Assembly (NCBI GenBank): GCA_022478985.1
Contig: JAKSZP010012333.1
Location: forward strand, 1-64,000
Source of the DNA: Massospora cicadina
Lineage: Eukaryota > Entomophthoromycota > Entomophthoromycetes > Entomophthorales > Entomophthoraceae
Direction: 5' to 3'
DNA: 64,000 nucleotides
Each line of letters begins with the position of its first letter. The first letter of the stretch is position 1. Positions 1 through 11,122 of the stretch are shown one piece after another. The position numbers and the translations under genes are program-made. Below the pieces are notes generated by a model. The model was not told the origin of the DNA. It saw only the letters and a program-made list of their open reading frames with translations, and did no database searches.

Positions 1-608
1 TAAGCTCTCTTCATGAGATACACAACCTGGTTCGCAAACACTTGACAAAGTCCATTGAGGACTACAAGAAGTTCACTGATCAGAAGCGTCTTCCGGGGCA
101 TGAGATCATGGTTGTTCTTTTGTCATGTTAGATACCCTCAACCACAAGCTCGCAGCCAAATGCTCAGGACCCTTTGAAGTTGAGAAGGACATAGGCATTA
201 GAGCCTACCACCTGAGACTGCCCAAAACCGGAAGCAACACAATGTCTTCAACATAATCCTTCTAACCCCCTTTAAGGGGGAAAGGCCAACATTCTCTGAG
301 CCAATTGTCATTGGAGAATCTTAAGAAGTGGAGGTCATTGTAGCTTCCCAAAGGTTCCGCCGATACATTCAGTACTTGGTCACCTGGAAAGGTTACCCCT
401 CACATGAGAACAGCTGGGTGAATGCGCGTGATTGTAAAAACTGCAAGGACCTGATAGAGAAATTCCACGCTTCCCACCCAACAGCCCCCCGCCCTCCTCA
501 GAAGATTGAGGCCATTCTGGTCATAAAGTTACCAGATTGTCACAAGAACTATGCTTTGGTCAATGCCCCTGGGGGTGGAATCCTCCCTGTCAAAAAAGGA
601 AAGGGTAG
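1..608 (+). pseudogene. Gypsy G0: integrase C-terminus and chromodomain, broken
   Basis: This is the 3' end of a Ty3/Gypsy pol gene entering from outside the window. The first 250 bases read as an integrase C-terminal region (for example SIEDYKKFTDQKRLPG) with a stop near position 130 and frame changes. From 328 an open frame gives a chromodomain: RYIQYLVTWKGYPSHENSW followed by an acidic/aromatic helix (DLIEKFHASHP). In chromoviruses this domain reads histone marks and directs integration. The segment after it (CHKNYALVNAPGGG) resembles the same place in Gypsy C (HKNFSLANALGEG), so G0 and C belong to related lineages. A purine-rich tract (about 592-608) ends the gene, as expected just before a 3' LTR. 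Non-functional. Confidence 0.8.
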
Positions 609-1560
609 TGTAAGTCCTGAGGACCAGCCCTTGCAACTAGATAGGGATCAGCACCCCTTACAGAAGAAAAGGGCCCTAAGGCTCCAGTGGACCCTCTGTC
701 ACAGCTGGGCGACCTAGCACATGTGATAGATGAGCGCTGGGTAATGGCTTTCCCACCCAAAGATATCCCACTCCCACCTCTTCCCCACTTTCAATCCTGG
801 TAAGTTTGATAAAAGGGGTCTTCAGGGTGATTGCACACATCAGGGGGCATAGAGAGGCCCCTGGGACCACCCATTCCCCACACAACCATGTCTGAAATTA
901 GGGGAAAACTGGCAATTCCCAACTCAGAGCCCAGATGGCAATTTACAGACTGGGGGAGCCCGGCTGGCAATTTCTGGAAAAGGGGAGCCAGTCTGGACTG
1001 TCCTGCTTTGGTAACCAGATCAGAAAACAGCTCAGATTGCAAACCTGGTCAAAATGACTCGAATCATCTGCCACAACGCTCTGAAATGGATCCAGGGAGT
1101 TAGGATCATATAAGTAGCCCAATTGAGGGATCAGCTCAGATTGCAAATAATCTGATCCAAGGACCCCTATTCTCTAAAATGAATCTGGACCAACCAAGCC
1201 ATGCAAACAGGCTGACTTGAGTCACTAGGACCTGGATTTGTAGTATTGACTTGATTTGGCCCCATGGTTTGGGAAAATTTGCAAAAATTTTCTGATCTTT
1301 TTGCCAGAATTGGGAGCAGCTTTTTACCCCCATCTGAGCCAGCCAAACAAATCCCTTCCCCAACCCCTGAATGACCAATCCCTTAATACCTCCCCATGCA
1401 TATAGCCCAGTTTAAAAGGCAACAGACCCAGCAAGGGTAGTTGTTGGTTCATTCTCTTTCCTTCCGTTGAATAAACCAATTGATTACCCTGCCTAGTTTG
1501 CTGTGGCCTCCATCTACCTCTTTAGAAATTTCTAAAATTCCGCCAATTGATCCAACAAAG
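609..1560 (+). repeat. probable 3' LTR of G0
   Basis: It begins TGTAAG directly after a purine-rich tract, where Gypsy C has its TGTCATG LTR start. A segment near 700-750 (GACCTAGCAC to GAGCGCTGGGTA) resembles the matching part of the C LTR. A TATA-like AT stretch near 1400 and AATAAA at 1470-1475 fit an LTR promoter and polyadenylation signal. Around 890-1000 short GGCAATTT-containing units recur imperfectly. I cannot fix the right end, because no second LTR copy or TSD is visible. Confidence 0.45.
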
Positions 1561-2255
1561 TGCGCCATTGCCCAAATCCTCCAGCTGATGTTCACCGACT
1601 GGATTATCAAGTTGCTCAACCCCAACATGCAGCAGCAGATTGTAAATGCAATAATTCACCTCGCCCCTGACAATGAACCTGCTGCTTCGTTCATTTTTAT
1701 GCGTTCATTTAATGGAGACCCTTCTGTCCGTTCAGTCACTGAGTCCTCTAAAACTGCTCCCCGGCTAGAGCAGAACCCAGGCGCCCCTGCCCACCATTTG
1801 TGGACTTGCCTTCCATTGTTGCCTCAGCTGCCGCTGGTTTGGCCTACCAGCAGGACCTAGAGCGTCCACTTTAAGGGAAGCTCAGTCCCAGCCCCTGTCA
1901 TGGGGTTTGCCATACCTCCGCACACATTTACAATTACGTGGTGGCCTCATTGCCATCCCTCGCTGGTTTGCAAGCCCCCTATCTGAATATGAAGGTCAGC
2001 AACTGTGAACCCTAAACGAGTCATTGTCATCCCTGCCTCTCCCGCCCTTGGGGGTTGCCCCTGAAAGACTTGCAGTTGCTCCTTGCAACCATCTGGTTTG
2101 CCTTGGGGCCTTCGGTACATTAATAAAACTTTGCTTTCCTCACATCTCCCATAGAAATTTAACTTTTATTAGTCACTTGGACTGCTATGCCTTTGGCATT
2201 CTGGGGCCTCCAATGGGGAGCTTGCGCACCCTGAATAGGAGCCCAGTCTAGTTCT
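1561..2255. other. unassigned, probable LTR or gag debris
   Basis: No recognisable domain. A 126-codon open frame (1480-1860, +) overlaps the presumed LTR and resembles nothing I know; its middle (LLNPNMQQQIVNAIIHLAP) could be a capsid helix, but this is weak. A second AATAAA lies at 2122-2127, so a second LTR-like sequence may end here. The segment stops where LINE1 homology begins at about 2256. Confidence 0.3.
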
Positions 2256-2261
2256 TCTTAG

Positions 2262-4380
2262 TCAAGATCCATGACAACAGCTTCCTGGAGGGTGGAAGTA
2301 GAGCCTGAGATAGCATCCAAGACAACCGTGTGGATAGTCCACATAGCAATTGCAATCACTAAGGCATGGAGGGAAGGGTGTATAGGAGAATCCAAGGACA
2401 AGGTGAAGGTGTCCTTGACAGGATGAAAGGCTGTGCCTGATCCTGGCGAAATAGATGCTGAAACTCACGCCAGATCGCTTTTGAGCGAGGTCACTCTTCC
2501 AGATGGTGAACCAAAGTCCCATATTGGTCACATACAACACTTGAGGAGTGTGATGCGTTAGATCGCTCTGCAGTATGGTATACTCATTTCAAGCAACGCC
2601 ACACATAGGATCAAATATGCAGCTGCAGAAGAGGGTGGTGAGCGTACTTTCATATGGCTTTCTAGGTATTGAGGGAGCAGGGGATGTCCAACATGTCCAG
2701 GTAGTCCACCCTGGCTATGATAGGGGATCTCATGGGTATCACTCCGTTCAGAATGGCTTGACCTTGTACTTCCTGGGTGATCCGAGGAGAGAGACTCCCC
2801 CTCTGGGCGGTGTGCCCACTGATGCAAATTCTACACTTAGTGCTCTGCATGGAGATGAGAATTCTTTTGAAGTGGGGCGACGTCCCATGTGGGCCCACAT
2901 CAGAAGGGTGCGAGGTAAGGTACTTTAACAGAGAATGGGGATGGGAAGGAAGGTGAGGCCCAGGGCGCAGGAGAAGTTGGAGCAGGATGCGCGGGACCAG
3001 TGCTGGGCTGAGATTGTAGGGTTAGTAACAGCAGCGATCCAGGTGCCAAGAATATTGGCGGCATGGACCTCATAGTTGAGCAGGCCCATGCCACCACTAT
3101 GGCGAGGTCCAAACATGACATCCAGGCGCACCAGCGGTGGGCGTCCTAACCAAAGCCACACTTGCAGAAGGGCATATAGTGACTTGAAAAAACACGGGGA
3201 AAAGGCGATGTCGTGGGACCCAAACCAAACTTTAGAAAGGAGCATAGAGTTGGATAGTACTACCCTGCCTGTAAGGGAGGTCTGGCGGGCTTTGAGGGAA
3301 GCTATGCATTTTGTAACATTGCCTAGGATGTGGTTTTCCATCACCGTTGAGGCGTACCCTCCTACCTCCAGCCACACCCCCAAATGGCGGACTGAGCCAG
3401 CGGTGGGGCTTGGCGCAAAGGGGAGCAAAAGCGGGGCAGTGTGGGGTGGGCAGGGCAAGCGATCCCATGAGCAAGTTGTTGAAGCAGGTAGAAAATGGGG
3501 CGCTGGGGACCAGCGGGCTTGGTACTGACCAGGGAGAACAATTTCAGTTTTGGAGGTGTTAAGTGCAGCATTACTTACCTTGGAGTAAACCTGGATAGCA
3601 GCTTCAAACGCATGCATAATGATTGTTAGACACCCCAATCACGTAATCATCAGCAGATGCCAACATCTTGACTAGTGCTTGGCCTTGCACATGGACCCCA
3701 GTAAGGATGGCATTTACATTGCGAAGAAGTGGGTCAAGGCTGAAGTTATACAAGAGTGGGCTTAGAGGGTCCCCTTAGCGTAGGCCCCTTTAAGGGAGAA
3801 ACACATCCGTGAGGAAGCTAGGGCAACGCACAGCTATTGTGGCAGATTCCGTGGGAAACATCACCCAATTAATGAAGCGATAGGGGAGGTGGAACTTGTG
3901 GAGGCAGGCTCGATGTAATCCCAGTTGACTCTATCATAGGCCTTCTGCTGGTCTAAAAAAAAGTACTCCATAAGCTGTGGATTGGCAGACGTTGGACACG
4001 GTGTAGTTGTCAAAAATAGACCTTTTGGGAATGAAACCAAATTTCTCAGGGGAAATGAGAGCAGAGCCAACTATCCGAGACGGTTTACCATGATCTCTGT
4101 AAAAAGTTTAGTGTCTGCGTTAGTAAGTGAAATGGGGCGCCAGTTGGCCAAGTCCATCCTATCCCCTTTCTTGTACAACGTAATCGTGAAGGCCTCTTGT
4201 CCTCCAGGGAGGAGGCGCATTTCCATAAGTCATTGGTTCATTGAGGCAAGCAGCAACGAGGAAAAATATTTGAAATATTTCTTATAGAACTCATAAGGAA
4301 TGCCGTCTGGACCTGGGCATTTCCTGTATGGTGCACCGTGAATGGCAGACCAGAGTTCATCCTGAGAAATCAAATTCATT
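2262..4380 (-). pseudogene. LINE1 ORF2: reverse transcriptase and C-terminal region
   Basis: Reverse transcriptase copies the LINE RNA at the nicked target. Visible motifs in order on the minus strand: FLDQQKAYDRVNWDYI (palm motif A, near 3960-3910), the catalytic-box counterpart ASADDYVIGVSN (near 3650-3615, usually FADD), then the thumb (2925-3638) with HLGVWLEVGGY, SLTGRVVLSNSMLLSKVWFG and HSGGMGLLNYEVHAANILG. The 2262-2540 frame matches LINE3 beyond its thumb, including WTIH-like and zinc-finger-like parts. Several frame changes separate these blocks, and the motif-A to YADD interval (3660-3860) is split between frames. It is a pseudogene by count of lesions, but its family assignment is secure. 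Confidence 0.85.
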
Positions 4381-4725
4381 AACTACAGATAATGGGAAAT
4401 GGTGACGATACGTGCACTTTCAAGAAAATTGTCCACTTCAGCTGGCTGAACTGGATTGGAGCAATACAATTTGGAGTAATAGTTGTGTACTTCTATTGCC
4501 ACTTTGGCCAGCATATCTGCAACGGAGTGGTCTAGTCTCCACATCTGTGTGCAGGCCAATCTCTGGCAAGGGGCAAAGAATTTTTCAAAAAAAGTAAGTG
4601 GAGCATGTGTCACCCACTGTTATATGCCTTGGACTATACTGAACACAAACCTGATACTTGTGTTGTCTTACCAGTGCGTTGAGGCGAGAGGACACTTCTG
4701 CCCACTTATGACCCCAAGCTAGGCT

Positions 4726-5640
4726 TTAGCCTGCCGCTGGGACATTGGATTCCATATGGTCCACTTCTGCCAGCGTGCACATAATGACTGCCAAAGCAGC
4801 CCGCAAGCAACGTGGTGAGATGTGGCAATCCTGGCTGATAGTGTCACTTTGAAGGTTGACCAGGTGGAAAATGGGTCTGCACATAACGATGTGGTAAACT
4901 CTGGAGTTGAGGTCGGTGTCTACCCACAAGGAAAACCTTGGCGACGTGATCTTAGCTGGGTGTAGTTTGCACCAATTTGGCGCCTGTGCCTCTAGATTGG
5001 ACAAAGAGAAGGAAACTAATACCATCCTTTGGTCAGACAAATCGATTTTTGTCATTGCAAAGTGGGAAACTTAGGATTGAAATTTCAATGGTGTGAGAAT
5101 AAGGTCAATGTGGGACATAGAACTCAGCTGGCCGTTGTACACATGGGAGTGAGACATGTTTGGGAGTAGCAGTGCATGATGTGTCAGAGTATCGAACAAC
5201 CCCAGGGTGGCTTTTATAATGCAAAATTCTATGTGTCCCTGCAGGGTGTAGGCCACAAGGGCCAGCAGTTCATGTCGCCAACAACAAACAAGTTGGGGGT
5301 AGAGGGAGAGAATTGATGGCTGAGAAAAATTACCAATGATCTCATGCACAGGTTGAGGTGAAAATGATAATGACAGCGTGCACTTCATCATCCCACAAAA
5401 AGAGGATAACAATGACATGGCCATCAAGGGACGATGTTGAAAATATATCTAAAATTATGGTTCACTCAAACAAGCACCTCACAGTGCAGTGACCAAAAAT
5501 AAAGGGAAGGGAGGATGATGGTTGCCCATGTGTCCTCTGCACCGCATGGACAGTGGGTTTTTTGAATGGCCAGGATGTCCTAAGGTAAATTATTTTTTAA
5601 ATTCTCAGTTTCCTAGCCCATAATGGTGAGGACTTGAGTT
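4726..5640 (-). pseudogene. LINE1 ORF2: APE-like endonuclease
   Basis: This domain would nick target DNA to start target-primed reverse transcription. On the minus strand two frames share it. One near 5290-5260 gives a GDMNCW-like version of the family's GDFN motif. SHIDLIL at about 5115-5095 fits the C-terminal SRIDxI catalytic motif, and DQRMVLVSFSL (about 5045-5010) fits the SDH-type histidine motif with the histidine replaced. The N-terminal part near 5640 is only faintly readable. Stops and shifts make it inactive. Confidence 0.65.
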
Positions 5641-6059
5641 TAGCAATGTTTAATGTCCATATAGTAAAGGCTTTTCCCATTGCACCTTAGGTGCGAGGGG
5701 AAGGGCACCAATGCCCTTCAGCCTTCACTTTTTCATTATGTCGCTGTGTGGCAGTGCAGGTATTCTGTGCTACGGAGTAAGGTTCATTATGGATAGCTTT
5801 AGCGGTGGAGTTGACATTGGCTTTTGCCTTCTGTTTATTTCACCCCTTGGATAGTTTTGTTTTTTGTGTAGTGTGCACTTGCGGTGCACCATCGCCTATT
5901 GATGAAATTTTGGAAGGTAGATTGGTGGGTGACTTGGTTTTGGTCGCGGCTTGGTGGCATTGGGCGGGTGAATTCAACTCACCCATCAGATCGTCTGCTT
6001 GGGTGGGCCAATCTGTTTGGTGGAGGGATTCATGAGCTTCTTTCTCAGCAAATGATTTA

Positions 6060-7110
6060 ATGTCCTCATGGTCTGGGTGGGTTAAATCATGGATGCGGTT
6101 GTGGCTGCCACCTTGGCCTCTGCCTTGTGGACCTGCTTGGCCTTCTTATGCTCCTATGGGGACACAGGTTTCACTTGAATGTAGCACCCAGGCGCACACC
6201 ACGGGAAGGCTGCATTGGTGTCTATTGCCGGTTCATAGTGGGCATCTGCACTGCACATTGCTTCCAAAATTTTTTAGGTTTGAGTAATGCCCTCCTTGGT
6301 GGGGAAGGTATGTGCCTTGTGGCCAAAAGCACGATAGAAGGTGTAGATAGGAGGAGCGTTATCCATGGTGACCTGGAATGGGCGGGATTCTTGCCCATCA
6401 ATTTCCACAAAAGTGGCGTGAGAGATTTGGGTCAAATCTTACGCTACCCCTGTGGATGGGGTGAGAACAGAAATTGCTTTGCCCTTGCACAGGTCCAGCA
6501 TGAGCATAAAGAACTGCATCTCAAAGGATTGGATTTCCCCATACTTGGTGAGCCCAGCCTTCAGGTGGTGCTACAGAATGGTGTGAATAACTGTAGTAGG
6601 TAGGAAGTCAAAGGTAACAAAAATTTGGTTGGATTTAGTCCAGTGAGTGCGCTTCATTTCAGCTACCCATTGACCATCCAGGAGGTCCACTACCACCCTC
6701 CCTTTTGCAGCTTTGTCCGCCGCATTTTTATTTTTATTTACAAGATCCAGCCAACCATGAGGCATGGAATGTGGTGTGACGTACACTGCATTTGGAAAAT
6801 GTGTGTGTACATCTCCACAAATCTTCTCCCAACACACCGTTTGTTGTATATCCAGGAAGACATGCACCCCTTGTTCCACTGACAACAGTGGTTGGGAAAG
6901 AGGGCATATTGATGAACTGGTTGCAGCGGGCTTGTCAGGCCAAAATTTCTGGGTAAAAGTAACCGCCAGTTTTTTACTATTAATTTTATCTATGCCACCA
7001 GTTTCGCTGGGGCGTTTATGAAAATTTGGTTGATGTGGGGCCTGCACCTGTAACCTTAACTTTGCTCGCCCAACTGCTACCTGACATTGGGTGCACACTA
7101 ATCTCCTCAA
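6060..7110 (-). pseudogene. LINE1 ORF1: RNA-binding protein
   Basis: ORF1 proteins bind the LINE RNA in the particle. The 179-codon frame 7110-6571 contains WLDLVNKNKNAADKAAKGR and LDGQWVAEMKRTHWTKSNQ. Downstream frames give HHLKAGLTKYGEIQSFEM, with the look of an RRM fold (basic LKxGLxKYGEI), and FYRAFGHKAHTFPTK, a CCHC zinc knuckle in which cysteines have been lost. Between 6060 and 5640 (ORF1/ORF2 junction) the sequence is low in signal. The domain order (RRM, then knuckle) agrees with plant and fungal LINE ORF1. Frameshifted, non-functional. Confidence 0.65.
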
Positions 7111-7130
7111 CGAGATTATAAAATTTACCT

Positions 7131-7262
7131 AGACTTGAATTGAATATGTTGCAAAAGTTTTTGCAACGATGGAGAAAAGTTGCTTTGATATATAAATATT
7201 TAATGGGAGTATTTCTCCAAACAATAATTATTATATTTAATTGACAACTCTTACGCCCATTA
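7131..7262 (-). repeat. Gypsy H 3' LTR, first part
   Basis: Minus-strand start TAATGGGCGTAAGAG matches TGATGGGCGTAAAAA at 37848, and the GCAACTTTT to TTTTGCAACA stretch at about 7140-7190 matches the 5' LTR at 37740-37800. It is cut by the 5' end of LINE1. Confidence 0.6.
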
Positions 7263-9500
7263 GAGGGATACTCCCCCTAGTGAAAAAGCAGATTTATCAT
7301 AATTGATGAAGCTGAGTAATGTGGGAAAGAGTCCACCAGCTTTGTGTGCTGAGATAATTTTAATCTCTATTTTTGATATATTCACATGTCTTCTAAACTC
7401 TTGCCCAATATACATTATCTCTATTATTAATAAACTTTAAATTAGAATTGTGAACTTTATAGAATTGTGAATACTTTGGAACTTCAAGTTGTTTATTGAG
7501 TTTACTTCAGGTTCAAGAAGTTTGTATTTCTAAAGTCCAATTTCTAACAAATGAAGCCAAAAATCACTTATCTGTCAAAAAATCCCATAGTGAGGTCAAA
7601 GTCACTTAATTTTAGGAGCTTGAATGAGTTAGTTTTCCTCATAAACCTAGCAGTATATATTATCAATCTAATCAGCAGTTAGGCTAACTTGTGAATCTGT
7701 AATTCCATAAAGTTTTTACAGATAATTATAACTGACCATCCCTAGTAAGAGTTGTATATTCTGGACACTCTTTGGCATCATCCATTTGATTTCCATTAAA
7801 TTCTGAGGGTGAGGGTGAAATCAGCCAGAGTTTAAAAAACCCCAATTATTTAGGATACATCTTGAAGAAAAGGTACTTACTTCAGCTTTATATCAAATTT
7901 TTTGACACCAGGCATTTGAATACTTCCCCTAAGTGTTAAAGATGGTTGTAAACGTCTGAATAAAATTGTTGATAATTTTCAGATACACTAAAAGCAGTAC
8001 AAATTCAGATCACTTAAGATGGAATCAATCACTGAAGAAAGCTACTACATGTTAAAAACCTCATGGCATTCTAGTTGGCTTATATAACCCTTGCACAGTG
8101 ATTATTGCACACTTTTCCTGATCGTCTATTGGCAAGTCTATCTTCCAATACCTCATGATCATATCCATGGCCAGAAAAATCTGGCTTCTCTTAGACAATT
8201 GAGCGCGTCATTTTTTATAAGCAGCATACATGAATCCTTCTTAGTGATTTTATTTAATTAGTGGTAATCAATCATTACTCTATTTGATTCACCCTTTTTC
8301 TTTACTATAAGAATTGGACTTTCGCATGGACTCAAAGAAGGCACGAGGAGATTATGCTCAATAAGTTTACTAAGGTTCTCTCTAACTACTGCTTCAGCAG
8401 CCCTGGATCATTGGACGGGTTTGAATCCAAACTTGCAGATATTTTTCAGTATCAACATTGCATATAACAATTTGTACATCATGAGTTATGATTGTTCTGG
8501 GAAGATACCAACAAATATTTTTCTGACAATTAGATAGATTCCTACTTCTAATATTCTGCTACACAAAAAAAACTGCTCACATTCCAGCAAAAAATGGATA
8601 TTTTTGGCATCACTCATCGGTGATCACATTTCTGCCAATGTCCTATAAATCATGTAACTCTATGATTTTGGCGGACATAATTAAATGAGAATGTGATTTT
8701 CTTCTATCACTTTCATTGGTTTTAAGCTTATTTTGACCAGTAGAAATCAAATTCCTACATGGCCTGGAGTGATAATCCCCAGAACTACCTAAGGCCCCAA
8801 CCTTGACTTTTCCAAGTGTAAATTTTTGATATATAATTGCTTAGTTAATATACTCCTGTTTTTAATAGTTTAGAGTTTTAGTCAGTATATGCTCAAATCT
8901 GCTATGTAACTTATGGTATATCCCAACTGTTATGAAGCTCACAAAGCTTCAACACTAATTATTGACCCCTCTGTCTCTTCTGGGTATTTTTCCCTCTCTA
9001 ATTGGGAACTCTCCTAAAGTAGAAGAAATAATGACAATCTTTCATTAAAGCTTGTCTACACTTCCTAATATAGAGATAGAATTAAATGAAGAGGATATAA
9101 GATAATCTGTTTTTAAGATGGAAATAATGATGATATTATTTTAAGTCCAGGCGCCATTATTTTTATACCTCTAGAATTTTTCCTGGCCACACTCATCTAT
9201 TAAATGAGTTTATTAAAGCCATGTCTTTTCTCTAACGACTATGGCAGTTGTTATTAAAGTTTACCAAATTAATTTCGCCCTTGAATTAACTTAAATTAAA
9301 ATTGTTTTAGCCTAATTGGGGGAACATTTACTCTCATAATTAAGAGATTTTAGGCTTAATATTAACACCTCAGCAGTGTATATTCGACTTTCAATCAGCC
9401 CAACTATGTTACGTCAAACAGCTGATAAAATACAATAATTTGGGGAAAATAAAATATAAAATTTGAATATTGATGTGCTCCTAATCAGGACGTTGGTAGG
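7263..9500 (-). pseudogene. Gypsy H pol: reverse transcriptase remnant
   Basis: The AT-rich block holds a clear reverse transcriptase on the minus strand between about 8430 and 7850. AEAVVRENLSKLIEHNLL leads into CESPILIVKKKGESNRVMID, matching Gypsy D (PWSSPVLIVKKKEG...NRVV), followed by LNKITKKDSC, a KIDLPIDDQEKCAIIT-like motif and GLYKPTRMP. The YxDD region near 7980-7960 reads VYL with the acidic pair lost, then HLGEVFKCLV. Stops occur roughly every 30-60 codons. From 8800 to 9500 protease sequence would be expected, but I see only AT-rich debris. Confidence 0.75.
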
Positions 9501-10209
9501 TGTCAGGGCAAAGCCTGACATGGAAGATATCCCTGATATATCAGTTCTTATTAATAGAATATATGATATATGTAATCAGCTTAAACAATCGAAGATGATA
9601 GCAAAATCATATAGCAGACAAATGATGAGTCAGATGAGTCGCCTTAAGCCTATCAAATCTGAATCAAACATGGGAACACCTGGGGCCATGTCTTAGTAGT
9701 CCTAACTAGGCAGTTGACTACTAGTATAAGCTTTGGTTATCTAAGACAGAAAGAGCCTAAAGAATCTAAAGCTAGATAAGAATCAAGTAAGCCCTAAAGC
9801 TAGTTCAATTAGTCTGAAAAGTGTATATAAGCTGAATATTTCTAAAATCATTCCTTGCAGTCAATAAAGTTAAGATGCTTCTAAATACTTATTTGATTTA
9901 CCTGCTTTTGATCCCTAGTAGTATTAAGGATCTTTATTATCAAGCATATATCAATTAAAACAACTCTGAACATCCAAATAATCCTTTAACTCAATTTCAC
10001 AATTACCCACTGTCACTGTTTCTTGGCCCTAACAGGAGTTGGTCTAGCTGAAGCTCTACAACCTATATTAGGGCCCAACAGACCCTTATTCACAGCTATT
10101 ATAATTTTCATCCGCATCCTTCCATTGTTATACTGGACTCTTAGCTCAGGCATGGCAAGTTCACGAGTTGCTATGCCAGACTGGGTTAAAGATATTCCAA
10201 TACCTGACA
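9501..10209 (+). repeat. Gypsy A 5' LTR
   Basis: TGTCAGGGCAAAG to CCTGACA. It contains a TATA-like GTGTATATAAG near 9828 and CAATAAAG near 9862, the expected promoter and polyadenylation signals. The copy at 14739-15445 aligns end to end with small indels. No obvious TGG-type primer-binding site follows: the next bases are AATTGACTTCC. Confidence 0.95.
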
Positions 10210-10319
10210 AATTGACTTCCAACCAAACAAAATAATACCCACTTTTCCTTATGCTACTAGGCGCAATAACTGTATATATATTGTTAAAGGCCTATAGCAA
10301 AATTAAGGCGCGCTTAAAT

Positions 10320-11122
10320 TTTTCTGAGTCTCAATCAGACAATCTATCAAGGAACTCAGAAAGACCCAGCCAAGTGCAGCTGTGACAGTAACTAATCATG
10401 CTATTCCCTTTAGCTCCACAATAACTTTCCTGAAAAGTTTCTACTCTCAACTATAAAGGAAGGATTGGCTTTATTAAGTGCACAATTCAAAATCTACCCC
10501 AACATTTATCACAATGATGCATGCAAAGTGATAGGAATAGGTTCCCAACTCAAAGGGGATGCACTTAGTTGGTTTGTAAAGGCTCTTGAAGAAGATGAAA
10601 GTCTATGCACTGATTATGAGTCTTTTAAAAGTCGAATTTTAGCTGCTGCAACATCAGCTGGATCAAGATTACAAGCACGTATAGCTCTACTGAAGCTAAG
10701 ACAGGAAGATCAAGCTATGGAGGATTATACAAAAAAAATTTGATGCGATTCATAAAGCTGATTTAGATACTGAGATGGGTACACTTCTCTTTCGCCAAGG
10801 CTTAAGTAACTTTTGGACAGCATTGGTTAGACATCATCCAATCACTATGCCTCTTCAGGATTTAATTGAGACCACAACAAATCTGATGATTGAAGCACCT
10901 ACTAATTCAAACAAAAATAAGGAAAAGAAACTTATCAGAATTAACTATCAACAACGTTGGACCAAAGAAAGGCTATGTCATAATTGCCACAAGCCTGGTC
11001 ATTATGAAAATGAATGCTCAGAAAAAACAGAACCTGCTAAATCTCCATTAAAGAACAATGTTCAGCCTTATCCTATTTTATATGTAGATCTAATCCATGA
11101 TGAATATAAAGAATATAAATAA
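10320..11122 (+). pseudogene. Gypsy A gag: capsid and zinc knuckle
   Basis: The particle protein. The capsid region (LKGDALSWFVKALEEDE, SRLQARIALLKLRQEDQAME) is typical of Gypsy gag. A frameshift at about 10740 (run of A) splits it from the second half, which ends in a CCHC knuckle, CHNCHKPGHYENEC (about 10975-11016), the nucleocapsid RNA-binding motif. No good start codon is visible upstream of 10465, so the N-terminus is probably eroded. A TAA at 11120-11122 ends the frame just before the protease. Confidence 0.9.

Larger units (their letters stand above)
2256..7130 (-). mobile_element. LINE1: APE-type non-LTR retrotransposon, decayed
   Basis: A nearly full-length LINE reading right to left: ORF1 (7110 to about 6060), then ORF2 with endonuclease (about 5640-4730), reverse transcriptase (about 4380-2925) and a C-terminal cysteine region (2540-2262). 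It matches LINE3 (62.0-64.0 kb) through the reverse transcriptase thumb and C-terminus. The left end lacks the last roughly 300 bases present in LINE3 and LINE2, including the AATAAA tail, so the copy is truncated at its 3' end. Its 5' end abuts the 3' LTR of Gypsy H at about 7130. All ORFs carry stops and frameshifts. Confidence 0.85.

Noticed and set aside
2575..2928. A 117-codon plus-strand gene
   Set aside because: It is the antisense shadow of the LINE1 ORF2 C-terminus. The same kind of shadow occurs over LINE3.
3076..3528. A 150-codon plus-strand gene
   Set aside because: Antisense to the conserved LINE1 reverse transcriptase thumb; the minus-strand frame has the known motifs.
5805..6603. 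Plus-strand ORFs of 75-158 codons
   Set aside because: They lie opposite the LINE1 ORF1/ORF2 junction and ORF1 and have no recognisable domain.
10023..10235. A 70-codon hydrophobic protein (also at 15259-15537)
   Set aside because: The frame lies inside both LTRs of Gypsy A and is repeated only because LTRs are duplicates. There is no independent sign of coding.
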